IMG/VR virus record: IMGVR_UViG_3300008116_008172
Coordinates: 1 to 57,738 of that record
From: a virus
DNA: 57,738 nucleotides
Reading direction: 5' to 3' (one strand)
In this document: piece by piece, positions 43,421 to 51,689 of the stretch
How the letters are laid out: each line of letters starts with the position of its first letter
How positions within the stretch are numbered: the stretch's first letter is position 1
Notes under the pieces: generated by a model
The model's database searches: none
What the model saw: only the letters and a program-made list of their open reading frames with translations
Told to the model about the DNA's origin: nothing
Position numbers and translations under genes: made by a program

Positions 43421-44031
43421 TACATTATAAATTCTTAGATGTGGGTTGCAAGAATGGTTCTAAAAATGGAGGATCGTTCATAGGCGTATCCAAAAGATAC
43501 AAATATACCCCAGATCAAGGTATTGGAATTGATATTAACAAACGACATGTTAATGAATTTATCAAAACTGGAAATCATGCACTTATTGCGAGCGCGGAAG
43601 AAATACCATTTCCAGACAACTCATTTGAGTTGGTAATATTCAACCATGTATTGGAACACATGCCAAATGAAGAGATTGGATTCAAGGCTCTTTCGGAATG
43701 TATTAGAGTGTCATCCAAACATATATTTTTGGGACTACCTTTCTTTGATGAAGATGAATACTTGAGAAGTTTAAAGTTTAAAACTTTTTATTCTGACTGG
43801 TCTGGTCACAGCAATAAGGTACATCTTAAAAAGATATTGGAGTTTATTTCTGGAAAGCAATTCAGTCTATCAATGAAGAAAAAAATCAGCGATAGTTTTG
43901 CAGTTGAAATTTTACCGATCAATGCTCCAAGAAATTCTATAGAATATAATCAAGAAATTCATGGAATAAAAGATTTTGTTGAATTTGATCGAGAAATATG
44001 GAGAGAATATGAAATGTTGATAATCAAGTGA
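43417..44031 (+). CDS. SAM-dependent methyltransferase
   Basis: 204 aa from ATG 43417 in an ATGA overlap; the frame start at 43384 is within the previous gene. Class I motifs: FLDVGCKNG (motif I), IGIDINKRHV (acidic residue binding the ribose), AEEIPFPDNSFELVIFNHVLEHM (methyltransferase type 11 pattern) and HIFLGLPFFD. In a glycan cluster it may methylate a sugar, but the acceptor cannot be read. Confidence 0.8.
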   Translation: MIHYKFLDVGCKNGSKNGGSFIGVSKRYKYTPDQGIGIDINKRHVNEFIKTGNHALIASAEEIPFPDNSFELVIFNHVLEHMPNEEIGFKALSECIRVSSKHIFLGLPFFDEDEYLRSLKFKTFYSDWSGHSNKVHLKKILEFISGKQFSLSMKKKISDSFAVEILPINAPRNSIEYNQEIHGIKDFVEFDREIWREYEMLIIK

Positions 44032-44041
44032 TCAAACGTTT

Positions 44042-44731
44042 ATGAAAACATTGATTGTTGGATACGGTGAAATTGGAAAAGCCCTTTATTCAGTTTTGAA
44101 TAATGCAGGATATGATGTAAAGTATAGAGATATAGAGTCTAGTGAAAAAATTGAAAATATAGATGTAATGCATGTATGTTTTCCATACTCAAAAACGTTT
44201 GTAAAATCAGTTGCTAAATATAAGAAAATATATAAACCAAAATACACTGTAATACATTCAACCGTTCCTGTTGGAACATCTGAAAAATGCAAGTCATATT
44301 ATTCTCCTGTAAGAGGAATACATCCTCATTTGGAAAAAAGTCTTCTTACATTTGTAAAATATTTGGCACCAAATAATGATGTTTTGAAATCATATTTTGA
44401 AAAAGCAGGAATAAGCATAGAAGAGAGTGAAAAGACACAAACATTAGAAGCAATGAAGCTATATTGTACTACAATATATGCATTAAATGTTATTGCTGAA
44501 AAAGAAATTTGGGATTTTTGCAAAAAACATAATCTAGATTTTGAAACCGTATATACGAAATGTAATCAAACATATAATGATGGTTATGAGAAACTGGGGT
44601 TTCCTCAATTTTCAAAGTACATATTGAGTCACAAAGATGGAAAGATTGGTGGGCATTGTTTAATACCAAACTGCAAACTATTGAAGACAGATATTTCCAA
44701 GTTTATATTGAAGCAAAATAACAAGTTATAG
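44042..44731 (+). CDS. NDP-sugar dehydrogenase-like NAD-binding protein
   Basis: 229 aa. The NAD-binding start is MKTLIVGYGEIGKALYSVL, then HVCFPYS, VIHSTVPVGTSEK and GGHCLIPNCKLL, matching the Rossmann fold, the STVPxGT turn and the catalytic-Cys GGxCxPxD region of UDP-glucose/GDP-mannose dehydrogenases. It is about half the usual length, with no third UDP-binding domain, and PKD is replaced by PNC. It may be a reduced dehydrogenase or a related decarboxylating enzyme. It follows the methyltransferase by 10 bases. Confidence 0.7.
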   Translation: MKTLIVGYGEIGKALYSVLNNAGYDVKYRDIESSEKIENIDVMHVCFPYSKTFVKSVAKYKKIYKPKYTVIHSTVPVGTSEKCKSYYSPVRGIHPHLEKSLLTFVKYLAPNNDVLKSYFEKAGISIEESEKTQTLEAMKLYCTTIYALNVIAEKEIWDFCKKHNLDFETVYTKCNQTYNDGYEKLGFPQFSKYILSHKDGKIGGHCLIPNCKLLKTDISKFILKQNNKL

Positions 44732-44788
44732 AGCATTAGTTATATCCAATCGTTGACTTTTTTCAAAACTAAACCACGTGATGCGAGA

Positions 44789-44799
44789 TATTTATAATA
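44789..44799 (+). promoter_or_regulatory. Late-type element TATTTATAATA
   Basis: One base ahead of the ATG at 44801. A TTGACT (44753-44758) is also present, but no matching -10 lies 16-18 nt away. Confidence 0.4.
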
Positions 44800-44800
44800 G

Positions 44801-45469
44801 ATGAGTATTATAATAAATCGCAGTTTGGATGCGTATGGAAACCCAAACGGTGTCATAGATGCACCAAAAGCTGCGCTATTTTACAAAACTGGAAGCTTTT
44901 ACAAAATAAACTATAGTGGCTCCAACTCAACAAATTGGGAGCAAGTGTATGTAAAAACTATAGGCTATCCACAATTCGCAATATCAGAGCAAGATTTAAA
45001 ATTCCAATCAATTCAGTCTGGTTCATTTTTGTATTTAAAAACAACAAATATTGGAAATTTATATGGTTGGGTATTAATCACAACTAAAACTCCATTTGTT
45101 CCTACTACACCAACGCCAACACCGACGCCCACTTTAACGCTCACTCCCACACCAACACCCACTGCAACACTTACACCCACACCTAGTCCCACACCGACTT
45201 CTTCTCCAAGTCCAACTCCAACAAATACACCAACCGCTACTCCTACAAACACACCAAGACCAACTAGAACACCTACACCAACATCGGCACCTACATCTAC
45301 ACCTACACCAACATCGGCACCTACATCTACACCTACACCAACAGCGGCACCAACATCTACACCTACGCCAACGCCAACAGCGGCACCAACATCTACACCT
45401 ACACCTACGCCAACCATTTATGTTGGGTTTGCAATAAATAAGTCAAGCGAAGTTCAATCTTTCCCATAA
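44801..45469 (+). CDS. Pro/Thr-repeat (mucin-like) protein, candidate virion surface protein
   Basis: 222 aa. Residues 1-95 form a small folded domain with repeated Tyr/Gly/Ser ([14 protein letters not shown]). Residues about 98-205 are almost wholly Pro, Thr, Ser and Ala in PTPT and PTSAPTST units, an extended stalk and a typical acceptor for O-linked sugars. A short hydrophobic end (IYVGFAINK) follows. No signal peptide. It stands next to four sugar-related genes. A glycosylated fibre or head decoration is inferred. Confidence 0.7.
   Translation: MSIIINRSLDAYGNPNGVIDAPKAALFYKTGSFYKINYSGSNSTNWEQVYVKTIGYPQFAISEQDLKFQSIQSGSFLYLKTTNIGNLYGWVLITTKTPFVPTTPTPTPTPTLTLTPTPTPTATLTPTPSPTPTSSPSPTPTNTPTATPTNTPRPTRTPTPTSAPTSTPTPTSAPTSTPTPTAAPTSTPTPTPTAAPTSTPTPTPTIYVGFAINKSSEVQSFP
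45277..45417 (+). repeat. Tandem repeat coding for the Pro/Thr stalk
   Basis: Near-identical 30-nt units reading ACACCAACATCGGCACCTAC (first 20 bases) recur at about 45279, 45309 and, diverged, at 45339 and 45372. Codon-level variation between units shows both recent duplication and drift. Confidence 0.75.
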
Positions 45470-45473
45470 AGAT

Positions 45474-45501
45474 TTGACAATATCATAAATTCATATAACT
45501 G
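45474..45501 (+). promoter_or_regulatory. Candidate promoter of the kinase gene
   Basis: TTGACA (45474-45479) with TAACTG 16 nt later (45496-45501). TATAAACA just before the ATG at 45510 is an alternative late-type element. Confidence 0.35.
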
Positions 45502-45509
45502 TTATAAAC

Positions 45510-45959
45510 ATGAACAACCCTATATTGGCAGTAATGATTGGTATAAGTGGATCTGGAAAAAGCACATATGCGAATGGGTTAAAAACATCTTTGAATGCAC
45601 AACTTGTTGAAACAGATGCTATTAGAATTGAACTAACTGGAAATGCGGAAGATCAAAGTCAAAATTCAAAAGTTTTTGAGGTTGCGCGTAAACGTGTAAA
45701 TGATTATTTATCACAAGGTAAAAACACAATCATCGACGCCACCAGTCTTACCGTGAGAGATAGAAAAGATTGGATAGATATTGCAAAACAAAATAACGCC
45801 GAGGCTCGTGCATATTTCATTGATACTCCGATTGATATATGCAAATCTCAAAATAGAAAACGTGAAAGAAAAGTTCCTGAATTTGTAATTGATAGACAGG
45901 CGAGTAAACTACAATCTCCCACAAAGAATGAGGGGTTTGATAGCGTTACTGTGATATGA
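45510..45959 (+). CDS. P-loop polynucleotide kinase-like protein
   Basis: 149 aa. The P-loop is MIGISGSGKSTYAN (about 9-22), followed by VETDAIRIELTG (base for the 5'-OH acceptor site in PseT-type kinases), NTIIDATSLTVRDRKDW and a lid-like CKSQNRKRERKVPEFVI with clustered Arg. It matches the kinase half of T4 Pnk (PseT) without the phosphatase half. It may phosphorylate RNA or DNA 5' ends in repair; a small-molecule kinase is possible. An RNA ligase and a 2H phosphoesterase lie nearby. Confidence 0.75.
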   Translation: MNNPILAVMIGISGSGKSTYANGLKTSLNAQLVETDAIRIELTGNAEDQSQNSKVFEVARKRVNDYLSQGKNTIIDATSLTVRDRKDWIDIAKQNNAEARAYFIDTPIDICKSQNRKRERKVPEFVIDRQASKLQSPTKNEGFDSVTVI

Positions 45960-45960
45960 G

Positions 45961-45988
45961 TTGACAACGCGGTTGTTCGTGCTAGTAT
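45961..45988 (+). promoter_or_regulatory. Promoter of the DNA polymerase gene, leaderless
   Basis: TTGACA (45961-45966), a 16-nt spacer, TAGTAT (45983-45988). The predicted transcription start coincides with the ATG at 45995. Confidence 0.55.
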
Positions 45989-45994
45989 ATCTGC

Positions 45995-48505
45995 ATGTAT
46001 CAAGCGATTTATTGTGATAAGAAAACAAGCATCGTTCATTTGTGGGACGATGAGCACGGCTACACAAATTTCAAATATCGTCCACATGCATACAAGAAAT
46101 CAAGGGATGGAAAATATACTTCCATTTATGGCGACAAGCTTGAGCGCATAGAGAAGTTTAATCCACGCGATCCAAAGCTATTTGAAGCTGATGTGCCTTG
46201 GGATACAAAAGTATTAATTGATGCATATTCAGACAGCGATGATGCATCCAAAAATCACAGACTAGCGGTGCTTGACATCGAAGTCGATTCTACGGGTGGG
46301 TATCCCAACGTTGCTGATCCAAAGCAGAAAATCACCGCCATTGCACTATATGATGGTACAAAAAATGTATATCATTGCTTTGTTCTTGACGAGGACGGTG
46401 TGGTAAAGAATGAGACCAAGGATGATCAGATAATAACTGCATATCTTGCAGAAGAAGATTTGCTTAATGCATTTTTGGAAAAGTGGGACCAGATCAAGCC
46501 CACTATCTGTACTGGTTGGAACATCGACGGCTTTGACTTTCCATATTTACATGCTCGTCTTGTAAAAGTTGTTGGTGAAGAAACAGCCAACAAACTCAGT
46601 TCGATTGGTATTTGTTATTGGAACAAGTACAAGAACAAGATGACCATTGCCGGTGTTAACTGCCTTGACTATCTACTTCTTTACAAGAAATATAGCGGCA
46701 AGAGTCTTCCCAACTATCGATTGGACACTGTTGCCAAGGAAGAGCTAAAGATTGGTAAGGTGGAATTTGAGGGTTCGCTTGATGATCTAAAGAAGAATGA
46801 CATCAACAAGTTCATTGAGTATAACTTGCATGACGTTATTCTTGTGAAGAAAATGAATGACTTGCTACAGTTCGTTGAACTGGCACAGAGCATATGTCAC
46901 GTTTGCCATACGGGATATGAAGAGTTTAGTGTGTCTAGTAAGATTCTTGAAGGAGCACTACTTACATATCTTCGCAGAAAGAAGCTCGTTGCTCCAAACA
47001 AAAAAGCACCAGAAGAAGATGCGGACAAAGATGATGATTTGGATGATGACGTTGGATTTGAAGGTGCGTATGTAAAAGATCCAATTCCCGGACGATATGA
47101 TTGGGTTTGCTCCGCTGATATCAACTCACTGTATCCCAGTGTGATCATGAGTCTAAACATCAGCCCTGAGACAAAACTCGGTGTGATCAAAAATTGGGAA
47201 CCAGAAAATCTTGTTAAGAAGTGTGACGAAAAGATTCATTTTGATAATGAAGTTTACACCTATGAGGATTTTTCCCAATTTATCATAGACAATAACTTGG
47301 CAGTAAGTGCTAATGGGGTTGTATATGACCAAAAGAAACTAGGTTGCGTACCAGACATTCTAAAGAAATGGTTTGCAGAGCGCAAAGAATTTCAAGGAAA
47401 GATGCGAGATGCTGACAAGGCGGGAGACAAAGCTGGTTATGCATTTTGGAAACGCCGCCAACAAGTGCAAAAGATTCTTCTTAATTCTTTGTATGGTGTA
47501 CTCGGCCTCCCTATCTTCAGATTCTATGATTTGGATAATGCCGCCGCTGTAACATTAACTGGTCAGGAAATCATCAAAACAAGCGCCAGATATGTAAATA
47601 ACAAGTTCAACAAGCGTTGTAATACCAAAGATAAAGATTATGTGGTATATATCGACACAGACTCTCTATATCTTGATATTAATTCTCTTGCCATCTACGA
47701 GAAAATCGCAGATGTAAAGCCATTTGCCATCAAGACCATTGGTGAAGTATCTGAAGATCTCAATAACTTCTATAAGGTCATGATGGTGAAGTTCTTCAAC
47801 TCCACTGACAATCGAATCAAAATCGCATCTGATGTAGTTGCACAATCTGCATTTTGGGTTGTAAAGAAGAGATATGCCATGTTGAAGGTATACAACATGG
47901 AACTTAACAAGGACATTAATGATATTGAAATTAAAGGTCTTGACGTTGTTCGCTCAAGTTATCCCAAGAAGTTCAGAGACTTCATGAAGGGCATTCTTAC
48001 AGATATTCTCAAAGGTGTGTCAAACGACGAAGTAAATAAGAAGATTATTGAATTCAAAAGCAAGATGAATGAGTTTGCTATCGAAGATATCGCCAAGAAT
48101 ACTTCAGTAAAATTTATCAGTAACACAGAAGCACAGACAAACTTCAATCCTACCAACCGAGAACTATTTCAATTTGTAGATGGATCAACCGCACAATGTA
48201 AGGCAGCACTGGCATACAATGATATGCTCAAGAAATATAATCTATCTGAAACAGAGCCTATTATGCATGGTGGTAAGATCAAATGGGTGTATCTTAAAAA
48301 CAATCCATATGGTCTTGATGGTATGGCATTTAAGGATGATGGAAAAGATCCAAAGGAGATCATGAACTTTATCAACAACAATATTGATAGAAATCGTATT
48401 TGGGATGCCGAACTAGAAAAGAAAATTGCAGATTTCTACACAGCAATGAGATGGCAAATGTATAGTGAAAATGCCGCCGCCATTGATGAGTTCTTCAGTT
48501 TCTGA
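45995..48505 (+). CDS. gp43: DNA polymerase, family B (T4 gp43-like)
   Basis: 836 aa, near T4 gp43 (898). Proofreading motifs: VLDIEVDSTGGYP (Exo I), TGWNIDGFDFPYL (Exo II) and YNLHDVILVKK (Exo III). Polymerase motifs: DINSLYPSVIMSLN (A, near 373), KILLNSLYGVLG (B) and YIDTDSLYLD (C, near 551). All catalytic acids are present. The start at 45995 fits the family opening (YQAIYCDKK...). It heads the clamp and clamp-loader genes, each separately promoted or coupled. Confidence 0.95.
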   Translation: MYQAIYCDKKTSIVHLWDDEHGYTNFKYRPHAYKKSRDGKYTSIYGDKLERIEKFNPRDPKLFEADVPWDTKVLIDAYSDSDDASKNHRLAVLDIEVDSTGGYPNVADPKQKITAIALYDGTKNVYHCFVLDEDGVVKNETKDDQIITAYLAEEDLLNAFLEKWDQIKPTICTGWNIDGFDFPYLHARLVKVVGEETANKLSSIGICYWNKYKNKMTIAGVNCLDYLLLYKKYSGKSLPNYRLDTVAKEELKIGKVEFEGSLDDLKKNDINKFIEYNLHDVILVKKMNDLLQFVELAQSICHVCHTGYEEFSVSSKILEGALLTYLRRKKLVAPNKKAPEEDADKDDDLDDDVGFEGAYVKDPIPGRYDWVCSADINSLYPSVIMSLNISPETKLGVIKNWEPENLVKKCDEKIHFDNEVYTYEDFSQFIIDNNLAVSANGVVYDQKKLGCVPDILKKWFAERKEFQGKMRDADKAGDKAGYAFWKRRQQVQKILLNSLYGVLGLPIFRFYDLDNAAAVTLTGQEIIKTSARYVNNKFNKRCNTKDKDYVVYIDTDSLYLDINSLAIYEKIADVKPFAIKTIGEVSEDLNNFYKVMMVKFFNSTDNRIKIASDVVAQSAFWVVKKRYAMLKVYNMELNKDINDIEIKGLDVVRSSYPKKFRDFMKGILTDILKGVSNDEVNKKIIEFKSKMNEFAIEDIAKNTSVKFISNTEAQTNFNPTNRELFQFVDGSTAQCKAALAYNDMLKKYNLSETEPIMHGGKIKWVYLKNNPYGLDGMAFKDDGKDPKEIMNFINNNIDRNRIWDAELEKKIADFYTAMRWQMYSENAAAIDEFFSF

Positions 48506-48506
48506 T

Positions 48507-48535
48507 TTGACAGATCCATACTTTTCTGCCAATAT
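48507..48535 (+). promoter_or_regulatory. Promoter of the clamp gene
   Basis: TTGACA (48507-48512) with CAATAT (48530-48535) after 17 nt; TATTAT at 48533-48538 is an alternative. The ATG at 48545 is within about three bases of the predicted start point. Confidence 0.45.
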
Positions 48536-48544
48536 TATAAGCAT

Positions 48545-49273
48545 ATGAATAAAACAAATCTGTTAAAGTTCATTGAACTATATAACCTCAATGGCACCGT
48601 TGAACGTGTCAAACTTGAGTCTGATGGTAAAAATCTCAAGACTGGGATTATTGCCGATGATCGCACAATGGCTGGTAATGTAAAATTCAATGGACTTGAA
48701 ATTGAAAAGGGTGAATATTGTATCCACGATACACAGCAGTTCAAAAAAATGCTAAGTATCTTGGACGAAGAAATCCAAGTTTCTGTTAACAAGATGGATG
48801 ATACTAGGGCAGTTAGCTTGTCTGTATCAGACAATAATACAGAATCACTCGTTATTCTTGCAGACAGTTCTGTTATTCCCAAGGTTCCCACGGTGAAGAA
48901 TGACAATAACTTTGACCTTGAAATTGAACTGACCGAGGAATTTGTTGAACGATTTGTCAAAGCCAAGAATGCACTTCCAGATGTGACTGCGTTCACACTT
49001 GGCATGAACAAGAAGGGAGACAAGGTCGAATTGGTGATCGGAGACGGAGACACGAACACAAATCGTGTGAGAATGGAAATCAAGCCCATTGATGGAAAAG
49101 ACAAGCCAGCCAATTCAATTAGCTTCAATGCCAATTACTTTAAGGAAATTCTACTCAAGAATCGTGGATCAAATGGTTCTGTTCTCAAGGTGAATTCAAA
49201 TGGACTTGCGTCTGTGAACTTCAAGACGCCTGAATACGAGGCCAATTATTATCTCGTCAAGATCAACAAATAA
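48545..49273 (+). CDS. gp45: Sliding clamp (T4 gp45-like)
   Basis: 242 aa, close to T4 gp45 (228). It has the clamp layout of two similar beta/alpha domains without catalytic motifs, with the N-terminal helix NKTNLLKFIELYNLNG, an acidic surface, and the C-terminal FKTPEYEANYYLVKINK. Position between polymerase and gp44 supports the call. It forms the ring that tethers polymerase and, in T4, activates late transcription. Confidence 0.85.
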   Translation: MNKTNLLKFIELYNLNGTVERVKLESDGKNLKTGIIADDRTMAGNVKFNGLEIEKGEYCIHDTQQFKKMLSILDEEIQVSVNKMDDTRAVSLSVSDNNTESLVILADSSVIPKVPTVKNDNNFDLEIELTEEFVERFVKAKNALPDVTAFTLGMNKKGDKVELVIGDGDTNTNRVRMEIKPIDGKDKPANSISFNANYFKEILLKNRGSNGSVLKVNSNGLASVNFKTPEYEANYYLVKINK

Positions 49274-49280
49274 GAAACAT

Positions 49281-50234
49281 ATGAGCTTTTTAGTTGAAGA
49301 ACAAACTGAGCAAGAAGTTCGCCATCACACTATTTGGGCTGAAAAATATCGTCCAAGCAAATTGGAGGATTATGTCGGCAACGACACTCTTAAGGCCAAG
49401 GTAAATCAATATATTGAAACCAATGATATTCCACACTTGCTTTTGTATGGAAGCGCGGGAACAGGTAAGACCACACTTGCCAAGCTAATCACAAACAGCA
49501 TCAAGTGTGATGTATTGTATATCAATGCGTCTGATGAGAATGGAATCGAAACCATACGAGTAAAGATCAAGAACTTTGCTTGCAACATTGGATTCAATCC
49601 GCTCAAGGTTATCATTCTTGATGAGGCTGATTATTTCACTCCCGCCGCTCAAGCTGGACTAAGAAACATGATGGAGACATTCAGCGAGCATACAAGATTC
49701 ATTCTTACATGCAATTTTCATGAGAGAATAATTGAGCCGATTCATTCTCGCTGCCAATCATTTGGAGTTACTCCTCCAAGCAAGAAGGATGTCGCCGCCA
49801 ACCTTGTAAACATTCTCAAGAATGAAAATGTATCCTTTGACAAGGAAGGTGTAGTATTACTTGTCAATACTCACTATCCAGATATTCGCGCCGTGATTAA
49901 TACCGCTCAACGCAATGTTGTGAATGGTGAATTGAAGTTGGCCAAAGAAGATATTCTTGAAGGTGATGTAAAAGCAAAGATCATTGAAATGCTCAAGATT
50001 GAGGATATACACGAAGCATTTACTTCAATCCGCCAACTTCTTGCGGACAACAACATCAGAAACTTTGCAGACTTCTACACAGTGTTGTTTGAAAAAGTGG
50101 ACGACTATGCACCAAATAAGGCTGCGGAAGTTATAGTTATACTTGCAGACGGACAATTTCAGGACGCTTCTGTGGTGGACAAGGAGATCTGCTTCATGTC
50201 CACAATAATCAAGATCCTAAAATCAATCAAATAA
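49281..50234 (+). CDS. gp44: Clamp loader large subunit (T4 gp44-like AAA+ ATPase)
   Basis: 317 aa, the T4 gp44 length (319). WAEKYRPSKLEDYVGN is the standard clamp-loader opening. Walker A is YGSAGTGKTTLAK (about 56-68), Walker B is VIILDEADYF, and the sensor and arginine-finger region includes RFILTCNFHERIIEPIHSRC with the SRC motif. It loads gp45 with a small subunit. No gp62 gene is recognisable next to it. Confidence 0.93.
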   Translation: MSFLVEEQTEQEVRHHTIWAEKYRPSKLEDYVGNDTLKAKVNQYIETNDIPHLLLYGSAGTGKTTLAKLITNSIKCDVLYINASDENGIETIRVKIKNFACNIGFNPLKVIILDEADYFTPAAQAGLRNMMETFSEHTRFILTCNFHERIIEPIHSRCQSFGVTPPSKKDVAANLVNILKNENVSFDKEGVVLLVNTHYPDIRAVINTAQRNVVNGELKLAKEDILEGDVKAKIIEMLKIEDIHEAFTSIRQLLADNNIRNFADFYTVLFEKVDDYAPNKAAEVIVILADGQFQDASVVDKEICFMSTIIKILKSIK

Positions 50235-50237
50235 CAT

Positions 50238-50636
50238 ATGTACTCAGCAATTGTATTGGATGAAGCTTCACAGTTGAAGCTAGAAAAACTGGCAGAGGAT
50301 GTGAAAGTCAACGGTGTAAAACTCTCATTGCTGGTAAGAGACAGTGGATGGAAGGTATATAATCATCATATGACAATAAACATGGGCGAGTTGCCGAATT
50401 ACTTGAAACAGTATTTGGGAACAAAGCAAAAGCTTGAAGCAACACATGTAGGAACTAGTCCAATGGCAGTTGCGGTTCGTGTAACTGGATTTGAAAGCAA
50501 AAATAAAATTCCACACATTACTATGGCTGTGAATATCAATTCAGGTGGCAAACCAGTAATGAGCAACGATATTAAAGATTGGAAGATGCTTGAAACACCA
50601 ATCAAGTTACGTGGAGAAGTAAAAGAGCTTGTATGA
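50238..50636 (+). CDS. 2H phosphoesterase-like RNA-repair protein
   Basis: 132 aa in the place where T4 has gp62, but the sequence fits 2H phosphoesterases: two HxT motifs, HHMTINMG (about 43-50) and PHITMAVN (about 92-99), with VTGFESKN before the second. Such enzymes open 2',3'-cyclic phosphates or act as RNA end healers (LigT, Swiss-army-knife type). The kinase at 45510 and the RNA ligase at 52593 would complete a repair set. Assigned by motif; gp62 and RegA do not show these motifs. Confidence 0.75.
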   Translation: MYSAIVLDEASQLKLEKLAEDVKVNGVKLSLLVRDSGWKVYNHHMTINMGELPNYLKQYLGTKQKLEATHVGTSPMAVAVRVTGFESKNKIPHITMAVNINSGGKPVMSNDIKDWKMLETPIKLRGEVKELV

Positions 50637-50851
50637 AAATAACAGATGCGGTATTATTCACTGATAATACAACCATTCGGTTGGAAGTGGGTGACAAAAG
50701 ATATTATCTCACCGAGAAAAGCAAGATATACAATATGCATCCCATAAATGTAATGGCGGAAGAAATCAAAGGTGATGAGCTAAAACAAATCAAAGATGCT
50801 GCAAAAAAGGGTGGATACAAAAACGACAATGAAGTAAAGAAGTGGTTATAA
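50633..50851 (+). CDS. Small unknown protein, 72 aa
   Basis: Begins in an ATGA overlap with the 2H gene. Mixed charge, beta-prone first half (TTIRLEVGDKRYYLTEKS) and helical Lys-rich end (ELKQIKDAAKKGGY). No Cys. It ends directly at the stop of the convergent sulfotransferase gene (50851/50852). No family recognised. Confidence 0.6.
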   Translation: MKITDAVLFTDNTTIRLEVGDKRYYLTEKSKIYNMHPINVMAEEIKGDELKQIKDAAKKGGYKNDNEVKKWL

Positions 50852-51556
50852 TCAACCACGTTTTCTTTTACCAAGAACAAAAGAAATACCAGATTCAGTG
50901 GGATAGAGCGACCACTCTATATTGTTCTTGTATAAACTTGCCAATCGTTTGTTTATATTTAATGTTCTTCTTTGGTCTTCCGTATATCTCAATTCTTTGA
51001 ATGTATTATCCAATACAGTCTTCGCTTCAATTAGTTTTTTATTATTTTTTTCTACGGAAGAAACATTGGTTTTAAAATACTCACTGTATTCAAATCCAAT
51101 ATGATTAGCCACAAATTCTATCCAATTATTACAATCTGTATTTACTACTAATAACTTTTCTGTTTTATCTTGGAAATGATTCAATACATTGTTATGATGA
51201 TATATTCTTTTGGATATCCATGATTTATATTCTTGATTGGTGGGTGGCCATTCAAATATACTGTTTTTTCTCATCACCCACATCCCATGTTTAGCTCTGC
51301 TCAATAACCAAGATTCTAATTCTCTGGTGTTTAGTATGAACAAGGATTTTGGATATTGCTTTTCAAGATTTTTAAAACTTATTGGATGGTTTTCTTTTAT
51401 GTGATTATCCCCATCACTTAGACATTGAACGGTTTCTATTTTGTTTTCCCAATCTGTAGAGTGGTATGAACTCAATCCCACTTTCATAAAGAGATGGTGA
51501 AAAGTGGTTGTGGCAGTCTTGTTGAATCCTATAACAAAAATTTTGCTGTACTTCAT
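50852..51556 (-). CDS. Sulfotransferase-like protein
   Basis: 234 aa from the start at 51556 (MKYSKIF); the longer frame to 51589 adds an unlikely hydrophobic piece. The PAPS 5'-phosphate loop is FVIGFNKTATTTFHHLF (about 6-22), matching the GxPKTGTT pattern, and FILNTRELESWLLSR fits the 3'-phosphate site (Arg and Ser). It probably transfers sulfate to a carbohydrate. It is on the opposite strand from its neighbours, as an isolated accessory gene, with TATAAATA (minus strand, 51597-51604) about 40 nt upstream. Confidence 0.7.
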   Translation of the reverse strand: MKYSKIFVIGFNKTATTTFHHLFMKVGLSSYHSTDWENKIETVQCLSDGDNHIKENHPISFKNLEKQYPKSLFILNTRELESWLLSRAKHGMWVMRKNSIFEWPPTNQEYKSWISKRIYHHNNVLNHFQDKTEKLLVVNTDCNNWIEFVANHIGFEYSEYFKTNVSSVEKNNKKLIEAKTVLDNTFKELRYTEDQRRTLNINKRLASLYKNNIEWSLYPTESGISFVLGKRKRG

Positions 51557-51596
51557 ATAACCATGTATACATAGTATCAAATACAACAAGTACAGT

Positions 51597-51605
51597 TATT
51601 TATAA
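51597..51605 (-). promoter_or_regulatory. TATAAATA element between divergent genes
   Basis: On the minus strand it is a perfect T4 late octamer 40 nt ahead of the sulfotransferase start. On the + strand it reads TATTTATAA, like the elements ahead of several + strand genes, so it may serve both directions. Confidence 0.45.
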
Positions 51606-51626
51606 CGATGTTAAATGTATTATGAC

Positions 51627-51678
51627 TTCTATTTATTTGTTGAAGTCCGCATGGTGCGGCTAGAAAACTAAAATAGAA
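51627..51678 (+). other. Nested hairpin in the leader of the 51690 gene
   Basis: An outer 8-bp stem TTCTATTT (51627-51634) with AAATAGAA (51671-51678) encloses CCGCA/TGCGG (51647-51651 and 51655-51659). The outer 3' strand abuts AAAGG, the likely ribosome binding site, so folding could control translation. Not a known riboswitch to me. Confidence 0.45.
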
Positions 51679-51689
51679 AGGTTTGATAT

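Noticed and set aside
45277-45417. CRISPR-like short repeats
   Set aside because: Units are contiguous without spacers, are in frame and encode Pro/Thr repeats.
50238-50636. gp62 or RegA by position
   Set aside because: Sequence has two HxT motifs of 2H phosphoesterases and no likeness to gp62 or RegA that I can see.
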